Shown here piece after piece: positions 38,597 through 50,575 of a stretch of 64,000 nt of DNA. This stretch comes from Megamerina dolium (Eukaryota > Arthropoda > Insecta > Diptera > Megamerinidae). Position 1 is the stretch's first letter. Every line of letters starts with the position of its first letter. The stretch covers positions 94,268,136-94,332,135 of the forward strand of contig OY978525.1 in the NCBI GenBank assembly GCA_963854835.1. Reading direction: 5' to 3'. The notes below the pieces were generated by a model that worked only from the letters and a program-made list of their open reading frames with translations, was not told the DNA's origin and searched no databases. A program made the position numbers and the translations under genes.

Positions 38597-39869
38597 TATA
38601 CCCTGCATAATGCAATATGCATGGTATATTCATTTCGGTCAGATGTTTGTGTCCACTTGAAGGAATCTCCGGAGATATAGACATGGATATATATTCGTGA
38701 TCAGTGTCGATTACATTTTCGATTTAACGATGTCCGTCCGTCCGTCCGTCCGTCCGTCCGTCCGTCCGTTCGTCCGTCCGTCCGTCTGTCTGTCACCTGG
38801 CTGGTTCGCACGATAACTTGAGTAAATATTGAGCTATTTCGATGAAATTTGGCATAAGTAATCTATGATCCAAGGGTACGGAGGGGATTGATATTGGGCA
38901 TGATCGGTCAATAACCACGCCCACACCAAGCATTCAAAGCGACTAACCTCGAAATTTTCAAAATCTTTAACTTGCTATAACTCACATAATATACCACTTG
39001 GGACAACAATATTTCGCTCATAGAGTTACATTATACTACTATATAACCTCGCCAAAAGTGGGTGAGCCACGCCTACTTTCTAGCGTAGCTCCCATACAAA
39101 GTGTCTGTACTTCTTTTAAATTGAAACTGCTGTAACTTCTACAATCTTCTATCTAGAATAACCATAATTGACACTTAGATTAACACAGCAGTCAGAAATA
39201 ATATGGCAGAAAATAAATGTGCCACGCCCACTCCTTTTTGGGTCTCCCATACAAAGTTGCGGAAATTAAAAAAAATGTTACCGGTTATAACTTGCAAACT
39301 ATTCAGCGTAGAATAACGAGATTTAAGGTGTGGATTAGTATTGTACGAGCAACTAGGCTCACAGAAAATGGGCGCACCACGCCCAGTGTTTATCGTAGCC
39401 CCCATACAAATTTTAAATTGAAACAGCTGTAACTTAGGCAATCTTATGTCTACAATAACCATAATTGACACTTAAATTAATATCGTAGTCGGAAATAATC
39501 TGGCGAAAAATCAGCGTACCACGCCCACTTCTTATTGGGGCTCCCATACAAAGTTGAAGAAATTAAACAAAAATGTTAACCACCATAACTTAGAAACTAT
39601 TCAACGTAGGACACCAAATTTAAGGTGTGGATTAACATTGAAAAATTAATTGGATTTACTAGAAAGTGGTAAGCCACGCCCACTTTTTATATAGCTCCCA
39701 TACTAAGCCTCGGAATTATCTTAAAATCCTTTTACTTCGTCAAAGTCAACCATATTTCGGGTGTAAAGTAGTAGTATATGCAAAAATTGTTTCTCGAAAA
39801 GTGGAAATAAAAGAAAAGTTGGATATTCGAGTAAACTTTTTATATATAAATCTACATATGCAGGGTATA
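38597..39869. mobile_element. Interspersed repeat with TATACCCTGCATA inverted ends and internal tandem array (DINE-1/Helentron-like?)
   Basis: The ends are inverted: TATACCCTGCATA at 38597-38609 and its complement at 39857-39869. Near the left end is a GTCC tetranucleotide microsatellite (38731-38795). Then follow six copies of a degenerate unit of about 142-155 bp, each containing a CCACGCCCAC-like core at 38915, 39067, 39222, 39377, 39519 and 39674. From the second copy on, most are followed by a CTCCCATACAAA-like string. A longer 297-bp similarity (TTGAAAC-GCTGTAACTT at 39121 and 39418) reflects two units. Just beyond the right end, GTCGGCCCCAGCCGAC (39876-39891) can form a small hairpin. 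Inverted ends, a GTCY microsatellite, internal repeats and a 3' hairpin recall DINE-1/Helentron elements, but that class is inferred. No protein is encoded. Confidence 0.7.
38731..38795. repeat. (GTCC)n microsatellite inside the interspersed repeat
   Basis: Roughly 15 tetranucleotide units, mostly GTCC with GTTC and GTCT variants at the right end. Confidence 0.95.
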
Positions 39870-39894
39870 GTTTGGTCGGCCCCAGCCGACTGTA

Positions 39895-40645
39895 AGGAGA
39901 TTTTTAATATTTTCTTTTGTAAAATCAATCAAAAATTGAAAAACAGTAATTTCAAAGAGTATTTCTTCAGACCCTTGCATATATTACTTCAAGTCCCCAT
40001 GTTAAAAATATTTTAAAACATTGTATGGTTTTTGTTTTTTTTTTTAATTGGAAGTACTTAAATTTTCTTTAATTAATTATTTATACATTAAATTTTAATT
40101 TCTATTATTATCATTTCAAGTGTTTTGAATCACATATGTTAAAAATGTTCCTTTTAAGGCAAAATAGTATATAATAGCTAGGCCTAAACTGAAGTTAGCA
40201 AAAATGAGAAAGGCTTTAGAGATTTATTGTAATTATATGCTAGAAATGTCACTAAAGGAAACTTAAGCCTATTTTGATTATCTTACATTTCGGATTTACT
40301 CGTCTTATATGTGGATATATAGTCGGTATGTATTTCTTAAATTTTTAAATGAAATAACATAACTTTTATAAATAATTAAAAAAACATTTTCATTTGCTTA
40401 AATGTTCGAAGTTAAAATTAAAATATAAAATGAAAAAAAAAAATATTTTATCATAATAATATCAGTAGTAGAGAATTAAACTCCATTGAAGCTATAATGG
40501 TTATGAGGTACTAATGAGATAAGGTTCTCTAAAATGCATTTAATTTTATTTTGAAAAGTTCATATAGAACTATATATATAGCCACAAAACTGTGACGTAA
40601 CGCTGAGTGAAATATGTATATGTATATGTATATGAAATGTGTATC
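39895..40645. other. AT-rich non-coding DNA
   Basis: No gene or element recognised between the interspersed repeat and the mariner. Confidence 0.55.
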
Positions 40646-40836
40646 ATAACGGTGTTCGAAAAAGTTCGGTAACAGATTGTCGTAGATGGCTCTGAAATGT
40701 AACATCTCTGGTAATATTAATTGCATGCAGTTATGCTATAGCTTTGACAGATTGAAAGGTGACATTTTAAGCTTCATTTTGTTGGAAGACCTTATTAAAA
40801 TCGCATTATTCTGTGAAAACTTATCTACATTTAAAA

Positions 40837-41953
40837 ATGAGTGGTAATTCTGGACATTCTCGCAAAATTTTGCTTCTCTATTATTTTATTAGCAATTGTC
40901 AACTCTTCTGGCAGTAACAATTTGCCATGGAAATGCTTCTAAAAGAACTCTGTCACAAAGCTCAGAAAAAGTGATGCCGCAAGAGTTCTCCGGTTCGGAA
41001 CCCGCTAAAAATTTAACACGCACAACTGTATTGGGAAGTTCAGCCAAAAAGCCCTTCGGCGCTTATAAGTGCGACATATTTATTTATTTTTTTATTATAG
41101 AAACGGTCAGAATGCATAGCAGGATATTGAAAATATTACGGAGACGTTGCTGTACCTAGAAAAACAGCAGCGAAGTTTGATTGTTTTCGATCTGATAATT
41201 TTGATGCAAGACTGACACATAAGCAGTGTAGACATTATCAGGGAACCAGGCACTCATCAAGTTATCAATCATTTGAAGAAAGCTGGATACACAATGAAGC
41301 TCGATGCCACATGAATTACCAGTGAAAAATTTAATGGACCGAATTTCCATTTGCGATTCACTGCTAAAACCGAAAAAACGAAATCGAACCATTTCTGAAT
41401 GAATACGGACGATGAAAAGTGGATCACATACAACAATTATGTGTGAAAAAGATCATGGACGAAGCGCGGTGGAGCTTCGTAAACAGTGGCAAAGCCAGGA
41501 TTGACACCAAGAAAGATAATGCTGTGTGTCTGGTGGTATTGGAAGGGAATTGTTCATTATGAACTTCTATAACCTGGTCAAAGGATTAATTCTAATCTCT
41601 ACCGTCAACAGTTCACGAGATTGAAGCTAGCCAGAATTGATCAACAGAAAAGGTGTTGTGTTCCATTATGACAACGCCAGACCACACATATCTTTGACGA
41701 CAGAAACTGACCATATAGCCCCGATCTTGCACCTTCAGATTATCATTTGACTCGATCTCTGCAGAACTCTCTTAATGGTGTGAATTTAAATTCCGTAGAG
41801 GCCTGCAAAACGTATTTGGAACAGTTTTTCGCTCAGAAAAACCAAGACGTTTCACACAGATGGAGTAATGGCTTTACCCCAAAAATGGCAAAAGGTAATT
41901 TATCAAAATGGCACATGTGTGATTTAATAAAGCTCGTTTCAAGTATAAGATAA
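40837..41953 (+). pseudogene. mariner transposase pseudogene
   Basis: It starts at ATG 40837 (MSGNSGHSRKILLLYYFI) and is cut at once by the SINE. After it come YGDVAVPRKTAAKFDCF and SDNFDARL near 41135-41210, NHLKKAGYTMKLDA near 41270-41305, and LMDRISICDSLLK near 41333-41370. Next is a first catalytic Asp in DDEKWITYNN near 41410-41440, then VAKPGLTPRKIMLCVWWYW near 41487-41543. A second catalytic Asp is in DNARPH near 41670-41686, and SPDLAP then SDYH near 41714-41750 gives the third Asp. The end, LQNSLNGVNLNSVEACKTYL, reads from about 41758. Several frameshifts and stops occur, and about 37 bp are missing between the second and third Asp. The copy is inactive. Confidence 0.8.
40892..41098 (+). 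mobile_element. tRNA-derived SINE, copy C, 5'-truncated
   Basis: It lacks the tRNA-like head and begins at the body block AGCAATTG...CTTCTGGCAGTAACAATT. The blocks AAGCTCAGAAAAAGTGATG and CGGTTCGGAACCCGCTAAAA follow. A deletion relative to copy B removes the AATAAGTAGGTCC...CTGTCC segment. It ends GCTTATAAGTGCGACATATT with a TTTATTTATTTTTTT tail. It lies in the N-terminal coding part of a mariner. Possible flanking TTTTATTA is too simple to call a target duplication. Confidence 0.8.
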
Positions 41954-42006
41954 AATTGTTTCATTTTTGATCACATTTGTAACCGAATTTTTTCGAACTC
42001 CCAATA

Positions 42007-44865
42007 TTTTGTTCTCATTTTATTGATATTAATATAATGTACATACGGTATGCTTAGTAATCAATGTAGAGCTTCAGTACTGTAAATGTTATAAAATTAA
42101 TGGAAATATATGTTTAGCAAATGTATAGAAATTGTATTTCATAGAAATAAAAGATTAAAAAAGAAATGGAAATATCAATATTTTTCCACCCGAATGAGGT
42201 TACACTGTTTGCAAAGTAGAGGTGAAAGAAAAATAAAATCGTATCACATAGTTTTTGGAGAGAAAGAAAATAAAAGTAATACACTTTACACCCTTAGGCA
42301 TGACTAAACAAGTACATACGTACAGAAGTGTACGACTATGTACACTTAAAATGCAACCATGCATATGTCATTACACAAGAAACGTACACGTACCATCAGT
42401 GAAGGAAGTCAACGTCAATGTATACATATTAAACACAACTTATGTACAACATACGAGTAGTAGAAGTAGGAATAAAACTACTGTATACAATTGTGTATGT
42501 ACTTGTGTGCACTATAACTAAATAAATGTCATCCATAAAGTGTTGTTATTGTATTTATATTTTATGCAAAATAGTATATTTTACTCACATGCTAACATGC
42601 ATACTTTCCGTATATATATATGACTTATACATAAGTATATTTTAAGTATACTATATAATACATATAACTGAAAGAAGCAAAAGTAGATAAGGTAGACTAA
42701 CCTACACTTACGGTACATATGATGATGAAGTTGAAGATAGAAAAAGTCAACTTGTAATGAAATGGATATAAAACTACTAAGGTAAGGATTTAGTAGTATG
42801 TCCTTGTACTCAAAAAGATTATAGAACAAAAGACACGAGAAAGTGAAAAAAATTAAGTGGTTCAATTAAAAAAAAAAAAATAATAATACCGAGAAGTAGA
42901 AATATATAGTACAAGATAAGATAAGAAAATGGAACATTGAGCAACAATGTTTTCTACAGAAATTATTCTATACACGTTTTCATTTATCTTATGCTTATAT
43001 AAAGTATGCTTCTATTAATTTGCAGTATTAATTAGAAAAAATTGCTTTTTCTCTTGAATTTCTTTTAGCAACATTATATGGCATATTTGTACAACATCTT
43101 AATAAGCTATTTTTATTAGTGATATACGATACTATTTGTCTTTAACTGTCGTACTACATTCACCAGTATAATCAAATAAAAACATTTTACAATATTTATT
43201 GACAAACAATTCTAAAAAATGTAAAAAAGATCAAGTCGGAAATTTTTGGTGTGACACTCCTCAGTCTATATTCAGGATTCAGAAATTTCATCAGTTTGAG
43301 AATGAAAAATTTTGCCGGATTTTGCATTTTATCTATAATTTTTTGCATTCGGATGCACATTATTGTCCTTATTTATAGAGATATCTTTCAGTATTCAATA
43401 TATGAATGACAATTCAGTTTTATGCAAAGGAAATCTTTTTGAAATAGTAAAGAAATATAATAAATCTTAAAAAAATAGTAAAAAAAAAATAAACTGTACA
43501 CTTTGTGGTTATGACTAGACATGCACACACCAAAAGAAATCATTCAGCCATACTAACTGACTACTAAAGCAAATATGAGAAAGTGTGTATAAATATTTTT
43601 ACTTTATATTTCTTGGGAGACTTGTTTTATGCATAAGGCAAGAATCATAGCAGAAACTAAAAGAAGTAATTCAAGTGGAAAATTGCAACAAAAATCAACA
43701 TTTTAATCTGACTCGTTTTGTTGTTTCCCCTACTAAGCACTAGATATAAAGTAGAATCTAGTTGCTCTACTTTACTTAAATAGATACATAGATAAAAAGG
43801 ATATTTTATTCAACCATTGCCTTTCAAATACGTATCGTTTTCTTTCACAAATTTTTGTTGCATTAATTTAGAATAAATATATAAGGTATTTCAATTGATG
43901 CTTTATTTAATTTAGTACAAAAAAAAAAGGCAAAAATATAATCACATAATTAGATGAAATTCGACAATTAACCTACTGGTGCTCAGGAGTTGCTCTAGAG
44001 AGACAAAGTAAATGATCGCACTCAATTAATTTCTTCTCCTCAACAATTATACTCTCTGACTTCACCGCTAATAAAGTACCTCCAGAGGGGTTATGTCTAT
44101 GACTAACTTCAAATAATTTGTTCTATCCAACACTTCCCCCCAACACAACAAAAATATACATATCCAATATCTGCAACACATTCTCCTACAAATTATATGT
44201 TTTTTATGAAATTAGATCACAGCGCTTTCGGACTTGTTCCCAAAGTAGGGAGTTTTGGCAATAAAAAAAACTTACATAACTAATAAAGAAAAAAAAATCA
44301 ACAACAAGAAATTCAATGATAAGCACAAGAATTTTGAACATTATACGTGCTTCAGTGTACTTTGTAACATTGTCAAAGGTGCGCTCTTGTCTAGGTTTAC
44401 GCGAGTTTAACTGAAAAACCAGTCCCTTACTTTTTATTTTGCATTAAATTCGGTTTCCTAAAACTGGAATTAATCATGAGTTCGATTAGACTGTGAATGA
44501 ATTACAACTCCCCATGAAACACATTTTTCACAAACCCAAAACTTTCAAATTAAAAAAAGAGAGTTTATACATGAAGATGTCACTATTACCATGCCCCACT
44601 TCTTTAGGTTATACTTTGTATAAAGTATTTGTAAAAAGTTATTTAAGAAATGAAAATTATTTGAAAAATTTAAGTACCTTCGAAGTTTAAAAAGGTAACC
44701 AATAAGACAATATTGTAAAATGATTGGGTATGAGAAGGGAAATCCCTTGGTACTGCGACCACAAAATATCTATCCCTTATCTCATATAAATATAATCTCT
44801 TAGATATTTTATTATACTACTCTGACCATAACTATACCTTTGAAATACCGTGCACAAGATTTTGT
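42007..44865. other. AT-rich non-coding DNA
   Basis: No gene recognised. An ATG frame at 44493-44690 and others are short and have no recognisable family. Confidence 0.6.
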
Positions 44866-44867
44866 AG

Positions 44868-45166
44868 TAATGTAGGGGGTTCAATTCCCGACTGAAGCGT
44901 AAATTTATTATTGAAAAGATTTTTCTTTCGAACAGTACCCACCTGTCTGCAAGCAATTTGCAATTCTACTGGCAGTAACAATTTGTCATAGAAAAGATTC
45001 TAAAACAATTCTGTGACAAAGCTCAGAAAAAGTGATGTCGCAAGATTTCTGCCTTTTGGAACCTGCTAAAATAAGGTGGTGCCTTCTAATACTGTAATGG
45101 AAGAGAAGCTCGGCCAAAGAGCCCTTCGGGGCTTATAAGTGGCACACTTTTATTTTATTTTTTTAA
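44868..45166 (+). mobile_element. tRNA-derived SINE, copy D, 5'-truncated
   Basis: It begins at about the T-arm: GGTTCAATTCC (B-box-like, 44878-44888) is present but the A box is not. It then matches copy B through GAAAAGATTTTTCTTTCGAA, CAGTACCCACCTGTC, GGCAGTAACAATTTG, AAGCTCAGAAAAAGTGATG and GAAGAGAAGCTCGGCC. It ends GGGGCTTATAAGTGGCACAC with a T-rich tail. A deletion of about 27 bp relative to copy B follows CTAATACTGT. No clear target duplication was seen. Confidence 0.8.
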
Positions 45167-45169
45167 ATC

Positions 45170-47040
<1,871 letters not shown>

Positions 47041-47044
47041 ATAC

Positions 47045-47800
47045 ATGGACAGCATTTCAGGACATAATTTTTGTGAAGACAAATGTTATATTGCTTTGAA
47101 AATGAGTAAAATCCCAGAAGAAATACGCTATGTGATACTTTCTTACTATAAACAAGGCAAAACAAGGCAAACACATGTAGAAAATGTTGTGCGATCTACG
47201 GTGAACTTTGATCCGCTTGATTTTGATCTGGAAATTTCAATGTCAAAGATATATACTTCGTTCTGGCTGGCCAGTCATTGAAAAAGTCCCTTAAATTTTT
47301 CAATGAGTGGATCTTGACCGGCATGCAAACTGTTAAGGACATTGTAGAGGCACTAAATATTAATTATATGATAGATTTGAATAATTTCAAAATGGCTGTT
47401 ATTCAAAGAAGCTTGTGGTTTAGATGCTACCCGAATTAACACAAGGAAACAAATGTGCTTGACCGAATTACCATCAGTGAAGATTATCTGAAATACAACG
47501 AAATCGAACTATTTCTGGAACAAATCAACATGGACGATGATGAGTAGATTAAATAGGAGAATATGAAATGAAAAAAATCATAATCAAAAGCCTGTGCTCC
47601 AGCGTAAGGGTCATCGAATGCTGCATTGACGGCAAACAAGGTAATGCTGACTATATGGCGGGATTGGAAGGGAATTGTCTATAACGAGTTGCTACAACGT
47701 AGTGAAATGATTCCTTCTAATCTCTACTGCTGATAACTAGACCGATTAAATGAAGCGATTGAATGCGAATCGATTGAATGCAGATGTAATTGACCTCTGA
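47045..47800 (+). pseudogene. Highly degenerate mariner transposase remnant
   Basis: MSKIPEEIRYVILSYYKQGK (from about 47104) matches the start of a mauritiana/mellifera-type mariner transposase. Further on come RITISEDYLKYNEIELFLEQ near 47465-47525, then MDDDE with a stop near 47530. WKGIVYNELLQRS and NLYC...LDRLNEAIE fragments lie between about 47668 and 47770. The region between the N-terminus and RITISED is scrambled, with several stops. WRDWKGIVYNELL continues the canonical order after the first Asp. The second and third catalytic blocks are missing. TIRs were not found, so the ends are approximate. Confidence 0.65.
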
Positions 47801-47804
47801 AGTT

Positions 47805-48995
47805 ATACTCGATGAGAGTTTTATTAATAAAAATGTTTGATATGTTTACATTTTAAGTATTTTAATAAACAATTTTACAAAAGAGCAAATTTATAGCGCA
47901 AATAAATAAAATCCTTACGGAATAAATATTTTCAAGTATAAACTTTCAAATTTTTGAAGGACAACTGCCGTTTCTTTTTGGAGATATGTACTGAATATTG
48001 TCTTTCAGTTTTTGTTGTACATATAACTGAAAGAGTTACTATCAGTTCTGTACTAATACTCACGTGTACATGAAAATGAAATTTAATATGAACTTACTTA
48101 TACGATGATATGCTCGTACGTTCTGACTCAATATCTTTTTTTTTTGGATACATATAAGAGCTTAGTAGCAATAAGCAATAATTGGGAGTGATGGTCATTT
48201 GTAAGTCATAAATCAATGTATATTTTCGACTTTTAGTATCTCGTGCCATTCTGCGATCTCTAGTATATATGGTATGAGTTGATTGATGCTTGGCTTATGT
48301 CAAATACGCACACGAAATATTGAAATGGATGTGTACGTGTGGAATTAACGAATTTCATGAATTTTTTGACATACATGCCATTCAACAGTAGTAATCATAT
48401 GCATGTACCAGTAGCACTAATTGAATAATTGTTAATTTTGCAATGGTTACATATCCAGCATTATACAATAAAAACCTTATATCTATACAAGTGAATTCTA
48501 TGGTTTGCCAAATGATTATTTTTTATTTTGAAATTTTTTGCAATTTTCATAATCTCATTACAGGATTATTATTTAAAAAGTGCGGATACATATTTTTATA
48601 TCTTTGTGAAATATAATCTTGTCATTTAGCCTTTATGAGTGCAAAAACCAAGAAATGTGTAGTTTTTATCTCATTTATGCTTTTCAGTGTAATTACGTTG
48701 AAAAAATATTACATTAATGTACAAAGAAAATTAGCTTTAATTCACTTTCAAAGTGGATTAAGTACTTTTATAATTCTATGTATGCTTAAAACCACTAATA
48801 AGTACTTTTAAGCATAACGTTTCACTGTCAATGCTTCCTTGTACGCTTTCCGCTCTAAAATACATTACTCGTTAGTCCATTTCCATGAAATATTTATTAT
48901 TTAGTTCTACTTGTACTAAAATGTTATTTATATTTGGTTTTTAAGATTTTGCAATAGCAAAATGTCACATTTTCTCTTCACAGGGTGGATGATAT
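47805..48995. other. AT-rich non-coding DNA
   Basis: No gene or repeat family recognised. Confidence 0.6.
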
Positions 48996-48998
48996 GTA

Positions 48999-50087
48999 CG
49001 AGGGCGGATTGATAAAAAAGCTACCTAAGTACGAAAAAGGCAGCACAAACACAAAAACTTTTTTTTTTAATTGCAATCTGTCAAACGTCAGCTGTTAAAA
49101 TTTCACTCAAATTTATCGATTAGTTTATTTGTTGTAGTCGTTTGAAGTAACCAACTTTTGTGTTTCTTGAAAAATGGAAAAAAGCGAATTTCGTGCAGCG
49201 ATTAAACACTATTATTTGAAACGGAAAACGGCGAAAGAGACAAAAGAAAAGCTCGATAAACATTACGGTGAGTCTGATCAACAGGAAGGCCAAAAGAGGT
49301 GGTTAATGAAGAGAATATCAAGAAAATCCTCTATATCGTTATGAATGATCGCCGAGTAAAGTTGCGTGAGATTGTTGAAATGGTGAACATCTCATATGAA
49401 CGTGTGTTCAACATTTTGCCTGTTGATTTTTAGCGTCGATTAATAACTGTTGATGAAACGTGGGTCTACCACTACACACCTGAGACCAAAAATCAATCGA
49501 AACAATGGGTGGAAGCTGGTGGAAGTGCTCCGAAGAAGGCGAAGGCAGTGAAATCGGCTGGCAAGGTTATGACCACTGTATGCACTCGGAATATTGCTTA
49601 TCGATTATCTTGAAAAAGGATCCACAATCAGAGGAAAGTATTATCGTGTATTATTGGATCAATTGAATGATGCAATCAAGAAAAAACGACCACATTTAAA
49701 GAAGAAAAAAGTGCTCTATCTTCAAGACAACGCACCGGTTCACACAGCATTAGATACGATGCTAAAATTACGTGAAATACACTTCGAATTGGTTGATCAT
49801 CCACCTTATAGTCCAGACTTAGCTCCTACTGAGTTTTTCCTGTTTCCAAACTTGAAAAAATGGCTCGCAAGAAAAAGATTCAGCTCAAACGAAGGAGTGA
49901 TTACCGAAACTAACGCGTATTTTGAGGGGTTCCCGAAATCGTATTATTCAGATGGTATAAAAAAGTTGAAATATCGTCTTACTAAGTGTGTCGAAGTAAA
50001 AAGAGGCTATGTTGAGAAATAAATGGTTTTTGAAAAAAAAAATTGTTTTTTTCCTACTTAGGTAGCTTCATTATCAATCCGCCCTCG
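48999..50087 (+). mobile_element. mariner element with well-preserved TIRs, internally deleted
   Basis: TIRs of about 39 bp with about three mismatches are present: CGAGGGCGGATTGATAAAAA at 48999 and the inverted CGAGGGCGGATTGATAATGA ending at 50087, both continuing AGCTACCTAAGTA. TA targets flank at 48997-48998 and 50088-50089. The total of 1089 bp is shorter than a full-length mariner (about 1.3 kb), which fits the internal deletions in the transposase. Motifs resemble the irritans-type group, by memory. Confidence 0.9.
49174..50022 (+). pseudogene. mariner transposase pseudogene with Glu in place of the third catalytic Asp
   Basis: It starts at ATG 49174 (MEKSEFRAAIKHYYLKRKTA). A deletion and frameshift follow, then VVNEENIKKILYIVMNDRR and KLREIVEMVNISYERVFNIL near 49300-49420. 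A stop precedes RRLITVDETWVYHYTPETK near 49435-49491, which holds the first Asp. KAKAVKSAGKVMTTV ends near 49580. A frame of 142 codons then runs to the stop at 50022: LLIDYLEKGSTIRGKYY, the second Asp in LQDNAPVHTA, and HPPYSPDLAPTEFFLFPNLK. The spacing is 34 residues, but the third catalytic position reads Glu where DD34D mariners have Asp. The C-terminus is intact (KRGYVEK). The copy is inactive because of earlier lesions. Confidence 0.85.
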
Positions 50088-50089
50088 TA

Positions 50090-50485
50090 TAATGAATAAA
50101 TCCACTTCATAATTTCATTGCAAATTTCCAATTCTTAAAAATTTTAGTATTCATTTTAAATGAATTAAAAAATCATTATTCCATTGATAAAAATATTATG
50201 AAAAAATGTATAACAAAATAGAGATTTTGTAAAATATATCGACCTTTAAAATTATCTTATTTGTAAAATTTTTTGAGGAAATATGGATATTTACTTTCAA
50301 AAGATATTTACTTTTAGGTTCAACATTATTTTGCAGTTTTGGTTTCATAAGAGTTTTTTTTTTATACACAATCATCTTTAGAAATGGTTTTTGCCATACC
50401 CTTTATTGGTGAACAGTTTTACTCACTCTAGTGGTGATACTGCAACCTTTTTCGTACATTGTCAAGCCTGACATTTGTGGCAAAT

Positions 50486-50575
<90 letters not shown>

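Larger units (their letters stand above)
40649..42004 (+). mobile_element. mariner element (mauritiana/mellifera type) with SINE insertion
   Basis: Imperfect terminal inverted repeats are present: GTTCGAAAAAGTTCGGTAAC near 40654 and, on the opposite strand, GTTCGAAAAAATTCGGTTAC near 41979-41998. Possible TA targets lie just outside. Removing the SINE at about 40892-41098 leaves about 1.15 kb, slightly short of a full mariner because of internal deletions. The transposase fragments run on the plus strand in the expected order. Subfamily is by remembered motif resemblance (DNARPH, SPDLAPSDYH). Confidence 0.8.

Noticed and set aside
39175..40016. 98- and 116-codon frames near the interspersed repeat
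   Set aside because: They arise from the ~152-bp tandem units and adjacent AT-rich DNA on both strands.
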